Positions 11,801 to 22,100 of a stretch of 64,000 nt of DNA are shown here, one piece after another. The stretch comes from Cymodocea nodosa (taxonomy: Eukaryota > Streptophyta > Magnoliopsida > Alismatales > Cymodoceaceae). Every line of letters starts with the position of its first letter. The stretch's first letter is position 1. The notes below the pieces were generated by a model. That model worked only from the letters and a program-made list of their open reading frames with translations, had not been told where the DNA came from and made no database searches. The stretch spans positions 4,486,501-4,550,500 of the forward strand of contig CM072342.1 in the NCBI GenBank assembly GCA_036874045.1, read 5' to 3'. Both the position numbers and the translations under genes were made by a program.

Positions 11801-14763
11801 TCCAATTAAGGATTCATTTAATCCTATTATATTTATATGTACTTATACCCCTTTAATTAAGAATAAATCAATTTTCTAAACCCTGTTTATACAATATGTT
11901 TTTAGTAAGTTGCTATTAACAACTCAGCAATCATAGAGATCAGAGATGGATGCTATATAAATTAGTGTGGAAATGTCATTCACCCCTTTAAGGATAGACA
12001 TTTATGTGGTTATTTATGCATGGTTGTTTGGCAACCAAATGCTATAAAGGAAATGGACTCGTGGATAGATCTTTCCCGCCTATTATGTGACTCTTCCAAG
12101 AAAGAGGTAGATCACTAGTTTTTTTGAGTGTGATGTAAGCAAAAAGAGTTTGGCTTTCAGTCATGCATCTCTCAACCCAAGGCATATTTGCAGTGCGAAA
12201 CTGTGAGGATTCATTGAATGCTATTAATAGAGTATTGCAGAAAAGCTTAGTGAGACCAAGCAAAAAGCCAAAAAGTCATGTTGATTGTCCATGCAATTTG
12301 TCAGAATACATGGCTTGCTTATAATAAGTAATGACAAGGTTATCCATGATGCTAGGGAAGACATACAGGCAATTATGGAGAGGGCAACTGGTTTTTTGAT
12401 TCCTGGCTTTTCATGTTTTATTGTAGTTTTCCTTTTATTTAGTGTATTTTCTATTTCATTGTACCTCTGGTTGATCTTACCAAATAAGATTCTTCCTTAC
12501 TCTTTTCAAAAAATATAAAGATTTCCAAATGCAAATGAATACTTAAAATCAGCCAAGATGATGTCAAGTTTTTCAAGGTGTGCATGGAATATTCTTATTT
12601 TTAAGTTGCAACTACTTCATCATTTCCTTCCTATGAGTCATTTGGATTCCCTGAAACGGGGAGAACACAACAAAAACAACCATTGGCAGCATCAAAGTGT
12701 GAAAAGCAACAATAACAATCAATGAACAACAATCTATTATGGTAATGAGTTGTCTCACTTGCATTTCTTGTCTATGGGGCTCAAATATAGATCATGCACT
12801 AAACCTATCTCGGTTCCTACCAGTATCCAACCAAAACAGGGAAATTAAGCCATCAAAAAGAAGAACTTCAATTCCTCCCTTACTATGTCACCTTAAATGC
12901 TTGGAAAAGGAGATAAAGCGATCCAGGGCAACTGCAACTGGATAAAGGTAACCATTCTCTAGGTAATAAAAAAGAAATCTAGTATGGAATAACAACATTG
13001 ATATTTGTAAGCCCCTCCTATGAAATTGTAGCACAAAGTATTGGGCATAAAAGATAAACAGTGAGAAGAAACAAAAGAACCAATGCACTCAAAAACTTAG
13101 CTCTGACAAACATACGGATTTTACAAAATAAACTAGTCCTAAATTGAAAAGAAAAACATCTAAAAGAAAATAAGCTAGATGTAATTCCAGCATGAAATAT
13201 ATGAAAAGAAAATTTAGACCCAATAAAACTATTGTGTAAATCTTCATGAAGATTTTCATATCATTTGAGAAATTCATATCCATAAAATTAATATATTAAC
13301 TGTAAATAACTAAGTGTGAAAGATCTGAACACGTTCATATATAATAAATAGTAATACAGTTTACATAATGTCTTTACCATAAAAGGCTCAAAATAGGGGG
13401 GTCACGGTCATTAACCCTATTCAGCATGCATTTGTTCAAGTATCACGTAAGCCTCATAATTAACAGACTTTTAAATCCTATTCTACCAAGCATGTAAATC
13501 TATTGAATTTAGTGAAAAAAATCCTCTATCAACACAACTTACCTCACTACAATACAAAATTTTCCAGTCTATCCAAAAATAAGCATATGCAAGTTGTATC
13601 CTTTATACTCAGTCCTTTAAGATGAAACTCATGGGTTGATACAAGTGCAAAGTTGACTTGTAGGAAGTCAAATATTTTCTGTTAAAATTTGCATTCATAA
13701 CTAAAAGAATCGATATAGAGGCTCTGATAAATTACCAGTTGAATATACGAGCCTTGGCACAAGACCATACTTCTTAGTTGCTGTGGAGAAGAAAAATGCT
13801 ATGAGTTAAATAAGTTAATTAAGGATAAAGCCCAAAAATGTCAATTGGATAAATAATAGCTATCATACGATAAACAGAGATTAAAAACAGAATAGAAATA
13901 AGCACTACAAATTGGCAACAAGCTTAAGAAAGAGTACGTTACATTATTGTATTTGGAAATGTAATGAAGCATTGTGGGGTTTTTAGTGTTGATTTTCAAT
14001 TTCACACCAATATTTGAATGATCAACAAGCAACCAAGATGGCAGCTTTGTTTCAGAACTCAAAACGGCCATAGCAAAGAAGTTATCAACATCCACGTCTA
14101 GAAACGGTGGATAGACATGAAGATGGCGTAACAGACCTTTCCATGCGAACAAGGTTGAGAGGAATAAGCTGGTTATGACGGTGTTGACAAATTTCTCCTT
14201 CTGATTTCGAAAGACAAGTTCCTCCTCGAAAGTTATCGTCTCCTGCAAATGTGTGTGTGTGTGTGTCAGAATGTGCGAGTCCAATCCAATTCCAATCCAC
14301 GTGGATCGCCGTCACACCACAGAAAAGAAAGAAACAAAACCAACAAACAAGAGGTTGAAATGGAAGAACCATCATCAATACTGAAACCGGAAATAGAATC
14401 TGTTCCCCATTTCCTGTGCAATTGGAAAGGAAATCCTTGAAAAAAGGAGTGGAACGAATGTGCCACGCAGTTATCAAGCTACAGATAAGCAATGACACCT
14501 AACAAACAAGACAGAGGTTGAATTCGAGGAAGAACCATCCATACTGGAGTAGCTAATGGAACCCTAGGTAACTGTTTCTTCATCTCCCGCGCAAGTGAGC
14601 GGCGTTTGCAAAGGAAATTCTTGATAGGAAGAGTAGAACGAATGCGTGCAGTGCCCATACCAGTACAAATGCATATCACTGGATGAAGAGATACCTTGGG
14701 GTCGGGCTTCGATCTCAGCGAGAACTCCAGATCTTGCAGCAGCTCCCACCCTTCTCTCGACAT
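2877..14763 (-). CDS. Conserved plant protein of unknown function, six exons, 248 aa, OCIA-like membrane core
   Basis: I read six minus-strand exons with GT-AG borders: 14763-14695, 14242-14137, 13780-13736, 3842-3734, 3612-3405 and 3086-2877. Intron phases are 0, 1, 1, 2, 0 and the frame stays open for 248 codons. Order in the protein: an acidic-amphipathic N-terminus (EGWELLQDLEFSL, residues 5-17); a charged stretch with EKF (39-41); a hydrophobic helix (about 42-57); KKYGLVPRL (61-69) leading into a second, glycine-rich hydrophobic segment (about 70-88); RSC (89-91); DGSRMQRELA (99-108); a tryptophan-arginine motif RWRFRNFY in exon 5; DPLDCIFG (196-203); and a very basic tail (221-239). 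From memory, similar proteins of about this size exist across plants without a known role. The helix, KxGxvP, glycine-rich helix, Cys layout of residues 42-96 resembles the OCIA domain of endosomal/mitochondrial membrane proteins. That is inference only. Intron 3 is 9.9 kb because of nested transposons. The start ATG is the first in the exon, just downstream of a CT-rich tract. Confidence 0.82.
4018..5400 (-). mobile_element. RTE-type LINE remnant (reverse transcriptase C-terminal part), copy 1
   Basis: Read on the minus strand, 4430-4760 aligns by eye with the segment at 30964-31248, which encodes the KFYKT...YGSKY end of an RTE reverse transcriptase. The left end at 4018-4036 is a CAA/ACAATA run, so the minus strand ends in the TTG-type short repeats usual for RTE elements. 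The rest to about 5400 looks like more 5' parts of the same ORF, broken by stops. It lies inside intron 3 of the 248-aa gene. Confidence 0.55.
5600..6250 (-). mobile_element. RTE-type LINE remnant, copy 2
   Basis: Its plus-strand sequence parallels 4100-4640 line by line: the landmarks include the C/T-rich block near 5700, the 'cataacactcc' block near 6050 and the 'ataacatctttta' block near 6090. It is therefore a second copy of the RTE C-terminal region in the same orientation. No open frame survives, and the 5' part is missing. Confidence 0.5.
7102..7226 (+). repeat. 5' LTR of the short-LTR Copia element
   Basis: It starts TGTGAGTTACATATTTGGG and ends TTTACACA, about 125 bp long. It aligns over its whole length with 11768-11893 and is followed at once by a primer-binding-site-like sequence. 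Confidence 0.85.
7227..7241 (+). promoter_or_regulatory. Primer binding site, initiator-Met tRNA type
   Basis: TGGTACCAAAGCAGG directly follows the 5' LTR. It resembles the usual plant Copia site TGGTATCAGAGC. Confidence 0.7.
7268..7455 (+). repeat. Tandem duplication of 94 bp in the Copia leader
   Basis: The block from TCCTCCGTTGAATCC at 7268-7361 is repeated at 7362-7455 with one clear difference (gactcgcc versus gactcacc). It lies between the primer site and gag. Confidence 0.9.
11768..11893 (+). repeat. 3' LTR of the short-LTR Copia element
   Basis: It starts TATGAGTTAGCATATTTGGG (TG to TA at the terminus) and ends TTTATACA, just after a purine-rich tract (gagggagag). By eye it differs from the 5' LTR at about 13 positions, all transitions, plus one 1-bp indel. 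Confidence 0.85.
12521..13735. other. Rest of intron 3 of the 248-aa gene, no feature recognised
   Basis: Between the LINE end and exon 3 I find no coding homology and no paired terminal repeats. The open stretches here are short and biased by AT-rich sequence. Confidence 0.5.
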
Positions 14764-14772
14764 CTTACCCGC

Positions 14773-14836
14773 CCCCTCTCCCTCTCCCTCTCCCTCTCCC
14801 TCTCCCTCTCCCTTCCCTCTCCTCTCCCTCTCTCTA
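14773..14836 (-). repeat. (CCCTCT)n microsatellite upstream of the 248-aa gene
   Basis: This is a run of CTCCCT units, GAGAGG on the coding strand, starting 10 bp upstream of the minus-strand ATG at 14763. It therefore lies in the probable 5' UTR or core promoter. GA-rich tracts are common near plant transcription starts. Any regulatory role here is inference. Confidence 0.85.
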
Positions 14837-16129
14837 TATATAATATATATATGTTCACCTTCAAAAAATATTTAATTAATTAAAGTCACAGTAATTAATG
14901 AAATTCATATTTATCATTCGATTTTTGTTAACTTTCTTGTAGATATTTTAACTCTCTTTTGTTTTTCATGCTGTAAATTATATAATTTATTTTTACTTTT
15001 ACTTACTTTCGCATTCGTTAATCAATATTACGAATTATGTAGTTTACCTGCATGAAATAAAACAAACAAGGCTACCTAAGAAGATTTTGAGAGAGTATTT
15101 TCTAAGGTTATTATGTTTGTATAATATAAATTCATTGTGAAAATATTTTTCCAGATTTTTCACATATAAAAAGATTATTAAGAGATGATATATCAACTCC
15201 GATGCTTGCAACTCCTAAAGAGAGAGAGAAGAAGAATAAAAAGGAAAAGAGTATAAAAAATGATAGCAAGAGCAAGAAAAGAGAAGAGAAAGAGGAGTTG
15301 AAGGAGAAGGAAGTGATGATAGAGGGAGGGGATGAAGACTCTAAGAAAAAGTCAACGAAAGAAGTCAAAGGAGGAGAAAGAGTCCAGAAAGAGGAGAAGA
15401 ACAAGGAAGACGAGGAGGATATTTCTAATTAAAAACAAAAAATATTTAATATTTTACTACAATTAAGACAAATGTCCATCCTTTTTAGTAGCTATTTATA
15501 TTTTCATTGAAGACGTAATTTTTATCAAACGTTCAAAGTTTTGCAGAAGGTACGTGCTTGTAAGACTTTTCAGATGGTAAATAAAAGATCTTCTGGCATT
15601 GGAATTTAATCTTTTTAGCATTATTTTTACTTAATTTGAATGGAGTCTATTTTTCATTGATTTGGTGACAAGTTTGGTTGAAGGTTTAATGAATTATGTT
15701 TGTGATGAAAAGTTTATTTATAATAAAATAATTATGTATTATATATTATTTAAAATATAATTAATATATATATATATATTATATTATTTAAAAAATATTA
15801 CTTTTAAATTATACTATTATTTTAAAAATTATATTTCTCATCATTTTTTTATTACACACAAATATGTCAAAATTTCCTTCTTCAATGGAAATTGTACACA
15901 AAAATTGAAAGAGATGCGTGCATAAGTAGAGTTTACGTAAGTTGGCTTATGTAATAAGTTTATTTTGCTTTGATTTATATCGATTTGATGTTTATGATTG
16001 ATTATTTCTTTTCTTTTTTTTGTGAATTATATAAATAATGTATTGAAATTAAATTCAAGGGAGGGGAAGAGAAGTGGACCGGCCGGGTAGTGGGTACAGA
16101 GAGGGAGGTACGGCAGACGCGGCGTCGGC
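14837..16129. promoter_or_regulatory. Divergent intergenic region between the 248-aa gene and the ALP1-like gene
   Basis: The two start codons (14763 minus, 16130 plus) face away from each other across about 1.37 kb. A TATATATA-type stretch at 14834-14850 lies next to the CT repeat and could serve the minus-strand gene. The stretch 15202-15432 is a purine-rich, Lys/Glu-only open frame that I read as low complexity. The last 60 bp before 16130 are GC-rich compared with the rest. Confidence 0.4.
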
Positions 16130-19100
16130 ATGGCGCCCTTCAGGAAGAAGAAGAAGAAATCCAAGAAAGCGAAGAAAAAGGGGACGTCGTCGCCATCTGA
16201 AGTCAAGATCAACGGCAACGGCGGTCCCCCATTGGCGCCTAAAAACGCCGAAACGGATTGGTGGGAAAGCTTCCGACTCAAAAACGGCTCTGCTTCCTCA
16301 GGTATCCTGTTCTTCCTTCCTTCCCTCATTCACGATAACGGCATTTCTTTGTTTCCCGTACTGTTGTTTGGTTAGTGTCATTTCGTAGAATGTAAACATC
16401 ATACGTCTTTCTTCCGGTGCCGCTGCCGGTGGCCATAGTTTCGGAATCACAGTATTTAATGGGTAATAAGAACCCTAAATTCCAGAATTATGCACTGAAT
16501 TTCATGCCATAATTTGTATGGCACGATCACTATAGGGTGTCCAAAATCATCCACCTGATCCTTAAATTTCTCGATTTCACTTAATTCCACTTAAATCTTG
16601 ATATCAGATTCAATCTTATTTACAACCGTCTCCAATGACGCTATGATATCAGAATGATTTTCTGAGCTCTCAAGGGTTCAAATGAACTACGTGCATTGAA
16701 AAAATAAATTGTATGATGTATGACTTTTTCATAAATTATTATGAATTTTAAATAGAAAAGGATTTACGTGACTGATCCCACAGTGGGGTTATCAATCAGA
16801 TTGTTATTGTATTATGAATTCTAAATATTTAGAAATAGCTTCTTGCCAACTTTATTTAATGGATGGAAGAGCATCTGGAATCTTCTCTCCTCTATAATAT
16901 TTTGGTAGAACTTTAAAACTTCTTGGCATGTACTGCATCTTTCATCAAATTCATTACTTTATAGAATAAACCCACTGCATTTTTTTATCCTTATCCACTA
17001 AATAGAAAGTTTTAGACACGCACTTCATTATATTCACACCTTTATCTCTTATTTTCTTTACACAATATTAGCCCTGTTTTCCATCTATTATTGCCAATGG
17101 GAAATCCATAAAGCTAACCAACAAAATGGAAATGAAATTTATTGTGTTTAAAATTGATAGTTGGAATACAGTTAGATCTACTTAATAGCTAATACAAATT
17201 ACAAGTAAATGTAGGATTTAATTAAATCTTCATTGAAAAATCCTTAAAAATATGAAAATTGCAGCAAAAATAAACGAAAATACTGAAAAATTCTTCCATT
17301 TTATTATGAGATAATTTAGATGACATGTATTTAATTTCTTCTAGAAATCATAAAAAATAAGATAATTCAAGAATAATCAGCAAAGAATAGCCAAAACATT
17401 CTTCCAATTTATTGTGAGATCTTTGAGATACGAAAAAATTTAGATGAAATCAATTTATCTTCCTCTAAAAAATCATCAAAAAATACAAAAATTCCTTAAA
17501 AATAAAAAAATTAACAAAAATATAAAAATACCAGAAAAATGAATGAAAAAACCACAACATTTTCCTTCAATCTTTATGTTAAATCTACGTAATACAACTA
17601 CAATAAGCTAATATCTATCATATTTCGTACTGAAATCCTTGAAAAAAAAAGTTTCAAAAGAAAGGAAAATATCAGTAAAATAAAGGAAATTGTAGAAAAT
17701 AAGAAAATATACAAAAGATCTTAGATCTAACATAATGCGAAAGAAAAATCTTTGCATGGAGATGTAAAACCCTTCCAAGGAAAGTAGGAATTGCCATAGA
17801 ATAGCAAGCACTGACAAGATTAAGCATGATCAGTCCAGATCTATGCAAAATGGAGATTAGAAGGAAGAAAAGTGCTGAACAGTTGGAAGCAAGGGCCATA
17901 GTAGTAGAAAAAACTATAGTGGTATCAAACTATCATTGCAAAGGATCAAACAATCCATTTGGGATGCCTTATAAAAGTAATTGGAAATTGTTGATATCTT
18001 GCTGAATGTGTCCATAGGGGTTAAAAATCTATTGAAGTTAGTTAAAGGTTGCCAAGGATGGTTGGAAGTTTCTTGAACAAGGTAATCAATGTGATGGGTG
18101 ATCTCGAGGAAACTTCACTTGAAATGCATGAGATGAGAGGTGAAAGATAAGACATTAGCCTAATTAAAATAAGACAATAAATTATAAAAAAAACACTTGT
18201 GTAATATGACAATAATGATCTATTTCTTCAACAATATGTAATCAAATGTTTTAAAAATTAAAATGCATAGAAAGTACAATATTGGTATCAGCATACTTTT
18301 TGTATGCCTTTGAATTACATTATATAACATTGAATATTTAAATAAAGAGGATTTTTGTAGTAAATATGTTTTCTTTTGCATGTATGTGGATATAAAACGT
18401 GAAGAGGGATAAAAATATGATAAACTTTTAAATATTTTGGAATAAGAAATCATAAACTCATGTAATTGTATGAAAAATTGAAGAAAATAAAGATAAAAAG
18501 GTAAAGAAGAGAAGAGATTCAAGAACTAAGCACTTAGAAGAATAGAGTATGGAAATAGAGAAGAAGAATAAAAAGAGGAGGAAAGAAATTTCAATGAACC
18601 AAACTAGAAAATAAAGTTTAAAACATAAAGGGAAAATACAACACCAAATGGTAAAAAGAAACATCTTTAAAATTATAAAATTTCAATTGACCCTTTAATC
18701 GAAAGCTCTCTAGGTCTCTTCAATCAATCCTTCATTTTCTCTGAGAGAGAAGCTGCCATTGGGATAAACTTCTTCCCAGCAGCAGTGGCCCTACTCAAGG
18801 AAAGCTCAATAGACTCTGTCAAGGTTTTCATGAGCTCAGCTGTCTTAGAACTTTTTCACTATGGCTTGCTCCTCACCTACTGATGGCTAACACGTCTATC
18901 TGAAGTCACCTCCAAGAGTTGTTTCAGTGAAACTCGCTCACTCCTTGCCAGTTGTTGCCCAAGAAAGTTCTGTTCATGATTACTATTTGCTAACATTAGT
19001 CTCAATGAGTTTTCATTCACAGACCTTCGTGGAAATCTTAGCATTGGCCTTTTCTTTACCTACCACAATGATCTTCGGTACCAAAGTTGGGCTTGGTCAC

Positions 19101-22100
19101 TAACTTTGGCCTTGTGTAATCCTTCCCATTATGGAGATCAGCCAATCCTAGGAAGGGTAACTAGCAAGAGGTGAATAAGTAAAGAGTCCACATGTAATGA
19201 CCTTGAACTTGCGTGATTCCAGAAACACATGAACTCTTTTTCAACAGAATGTGTTTAATAGCACTCCAGCATGTCAGAAAAAGGGGCAACAATTCCATAC
19301 AGTCTAGTTCAGCCTTGAAAAATTCAGTCAAGGTTGAACTTGCCACAAATTCAGGGTGGCACAGCCCCCTATTGCCTAGAGCCTTTGAACCAGACATTAG
19401 AAAATTTTTTGCTTCCAATTTATAGACAGTGGTGCCTTCTAGATCAATTTTTCTTGGATGCAAGGGGACATGTGATATCAATCCTCCCACTTAGCTTTGC
19501 TTAAAAAATTTGACTTACCATCAAAGTTGGTTGCATACCTACTTTCATTTAGGGGTCAGATGGTCAGTTGCAAAGGAATAACTATCATCTCCATGAAGAC
19601 TTGTACAAAGAATGGGGTAGGAGAAACCTTGATGCTATTATCATCAAATCCCAATAGATAGTAGCATGTCTGACCCTTGCATCATTGACGCACATATCAT
19701 CTAATCTAAGCTCTAGGGTTGTTGACTACATACCTACTCTCACTGCAAGCTTATAGAATTAGCGGTCAGCTACAATGGAGTGACCCTCATCTCCAAGAAG
19801 ACTTGCACAAAAATGGGGGTAGGGCCAACCTCAATCCTAATATCATTGAATCCCAGTAGATAGCAATATGTTTGAATCTTGCATCACTGATGCACTTCAT
19901 CTAATCCAAGCACCGAGGTAAGTGGTATTAGAAAAATCTCTGTAATTGCATTAGGATCTCTATTGCTTATCATCGACAACTCATCCACAAACTTAAGCCA
20001 ATCCTATTCCAGGAGTTCATTAACCCTTTCCCTCTTCCAGGCTCAAGGGGACAAGAAGTGCTTACCTTGAACATAACAATAACAAATGGAGATACACTGC
20101 AATCCCCAGTAGCCCTTTCAAATACTTCTACCCTTTTGAGTGTATGCCTACGCTCACTTTTGTGCCTTCTAAACCCTCATGCACAACTAAAGGTTTCGAT
20201 CCTATAGTAATTTCCAACCCTTGGGCGGTGGAACATGAAGAAAAGGATGTACTTAAGTTTGGCAACATTTTAACCACTTGCTAAGCTTGAATATAGATAA
20301 ATCTTCACTATCAACATTGATGTTGAACCTCAAGAAACAAAAATCATGATCATTGGAGTCTTGTACAATGATGATGTAGAAAGTGATACCGTTGCTATCT
20401 ATGGGAGGGTACAAAGTATGATTCATTATCTAACATGACATAACTTTTCTAACATGTTATCTACTTCATGCAGTGGTCAGCAATCACTACATGAAGTGGA
20501 GAATTCATAATATACATATACCTTATTTGATGGTTGATCTCTTATACCTTTTTGTAGGGTTTGCTGTTGGAAGTCTGACCCTCTTGACCATGGAATAAAT
20601 CCCATAGGTGAAATGTTATTTGAGGAGCACATAACTTTCACTTTTCATCAAGTGGTTGTCCCTTAAACTAAGGAGAGGCTCTTTGAGGATTACCCTTCGA
20701 ACCTTCATCCTCTTGTTGGTACAACTTCAGGTCCTTGGAAAAAATTGTCAACCCTTAAGCCATTTCTTTTTGCAAAGAAACTTTTTTGTGACACTTAAGC
20801 CCATTGTGCCCTCATTGTAAGGACTTAACTATAGTGCAATTATTGAAAAGTAACCATTAACCTCATCATTATAAATAAGTATACATCTCAAGGTAAGCAC
20901 ACCTTGATACCTCTAAAAAATTTGATCCCTTCCCACTTATTTCTAACCTAGGCATTAGAAAGTCATTGGCCTTTCTTTCATTGAGGGCTAGTTGATTCTT
21001 TGCAAGTTCCAACATCAAGCAATAGTGGATGAAGCATTACAAAAGCCTAACCTCAAAGAGAGTTCCAAGTCCAACATCTTGGATTATAGCTTACATAGGA
21101 GGTCCAGACAAGAGAAGGGGAGAAAGTGGGAAGAGAGACTTGTCTATAGTGTAGGAACTAATCTTAGAAGCTAGCAGGGCATTTCTACCTGTATTGAAAG
21201 CATGTAGCATATTGGTTGTGGTGACAATGACCCGAAGTTGTAAGAATTTATCATAGTTGGTTTGTAAAATGATGATAGTTTGATCAATGGTGGGTTTGAT
21301 ATGTGATATTCTTGTAGCATTGGTCGCCAAATTTATCTTTCTAAGGCTATCTTGTATACCATCAACTAATGCCTTTTGAAGTTTACTATCTTGTTCTATC
21401 ATGAGTTTTTATTCTATTTTTGAGAATGGCAACTGATTTTTATAACGTTACTTGTCCAAGGACTGTTCAGTTACACACATTTCCCTGTTGTTCTTGTTTG
21501 GAAAATAATTATTTCATTTGAATTTTGTTTTCAGGTCCTTGCATCCCTCCTGACGAAGATGACTTGTTCATGTATTTCTTTAGAGTGTCAAAGAAGACTT
21601 TTGAGTATATTTGTTCATTAGTGAGAGAGGATCTTGTGTCAAGGCCTCCATCTGGTCTTATTAATATTGAAGGCAGGCTACTTAGTGTAGAGAAGCAAGT
21701 TGCCATTGCCCTAAGAAGGCTGGCTTCAGGTGAGTCGCAGGTATCTGTTGGGGGTGCCTTCGGTGTCGGGCAATCTACAGTGTCTCAGGTAACCTGGAGA
21801 TTCATAGAATCAATGGAAAAGAGAGCTAAGCATCATCTCAGATGGCCTGATCAGGAAAGAAAGAATGAAATCAAGGCCAGAATAGAGAGTGCCTTTGGGT
21901 TACCTAACTGCTGTGGAGCAATTGATGCAACTCACATCGTGATGACCCTTCCTGCCGTAGAATCTTCTGATGATTGGTGTGACCAAGAGAGTAATTACAG
22001 CATGTTCTTACAAGGGATAGTAGATCATGAGATGAGGTTTCTTGACATTGTAACTGGTTGGCCTGGAAGTATGTCGGTTTCTCGTCTTTTGAAGTATTCT

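Larger units (their letters stand above)
7102..11893 (+). mobile_element. Copia retrotransposon with short LTRs, gag-AP-INT-RT-RNaseH, degenerate
   Basis: Two matching LTRs of about 125 bp bound a 4.8 kb element. Inside, in Copia order: a tRNA-iMet-like primer site at 7227; a gag region (about 7710-8460) with a CxxC zinc-knuckle remnant near 8420; a protease-like stretch with a 'NLGAS' active-site remnant near 8690; a pre-integrase LWHYRLDH at about 9078-9101; integrase (9180-9850); reverse transcriptase starting with an NEEVDVLQSHDTWELV motif at about 10325 and reaching YVDDILL near 10850; RNaseH (about 11330-11680); and a purine-rich tract just before the 3' LTR. There are many in-frame stops, so it cannot move by itself. 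Flanking 5-mers gtatg (7097-7101) and atatg (11894-11898) look like a target-site duplication with one change. It sits inside the LINE at 6400-12520. Confidence 0.85.
6400..12520 (+). mobile_element. Degenerate L1-type LINE (ORF2 C-terminal part), split by a Copia insertion
   Basis: The first segment, 6400-7101, reads in shifting plus-strand frames as the C-terminal part of a plant L1 ORF2. Recognisable pieces are a GHIVLLKAILGNLPLF-like stretch near 6460-6520, a KELCKP..KGLGF stretch near 6620-6650 and SLWADIVNSKYR at about 6675-6710, as in the usual LINE order after the reverse transcriptase core. A T14 run sits at 6841-6854. Reading resumes after the Copia element at 11899 with a zf-RVT-like stretch (about 11930-12260), and the element fades out near 12517 in an A-rich end. 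Frameshifts and stops show it is dead. Confidence 0.6.

Noticed and set aside
13841-14284. 147-codon minus-strand open frame taken as a single exon
   Set aside because: It reads through the donor at 14136; the part after AWK has no support, whereas splicing to 13780 continues a sensible protein.
14085-14498. Alternative minus-strand frame overlapping exon 2 of the 248-aa gene
   Set aside because: Only the phase-0 frame (ETITFEEELV...) joins both exon 1 and exon 3 in frame and gives plausible protein; this one is a shadow.
15202-15432. Lys/Glu-rich open frame in the divergent intergenic region
   Set aside because: Purine-rich low-complexity DNA gives long K/E frames by chance; no flanking gene structure.
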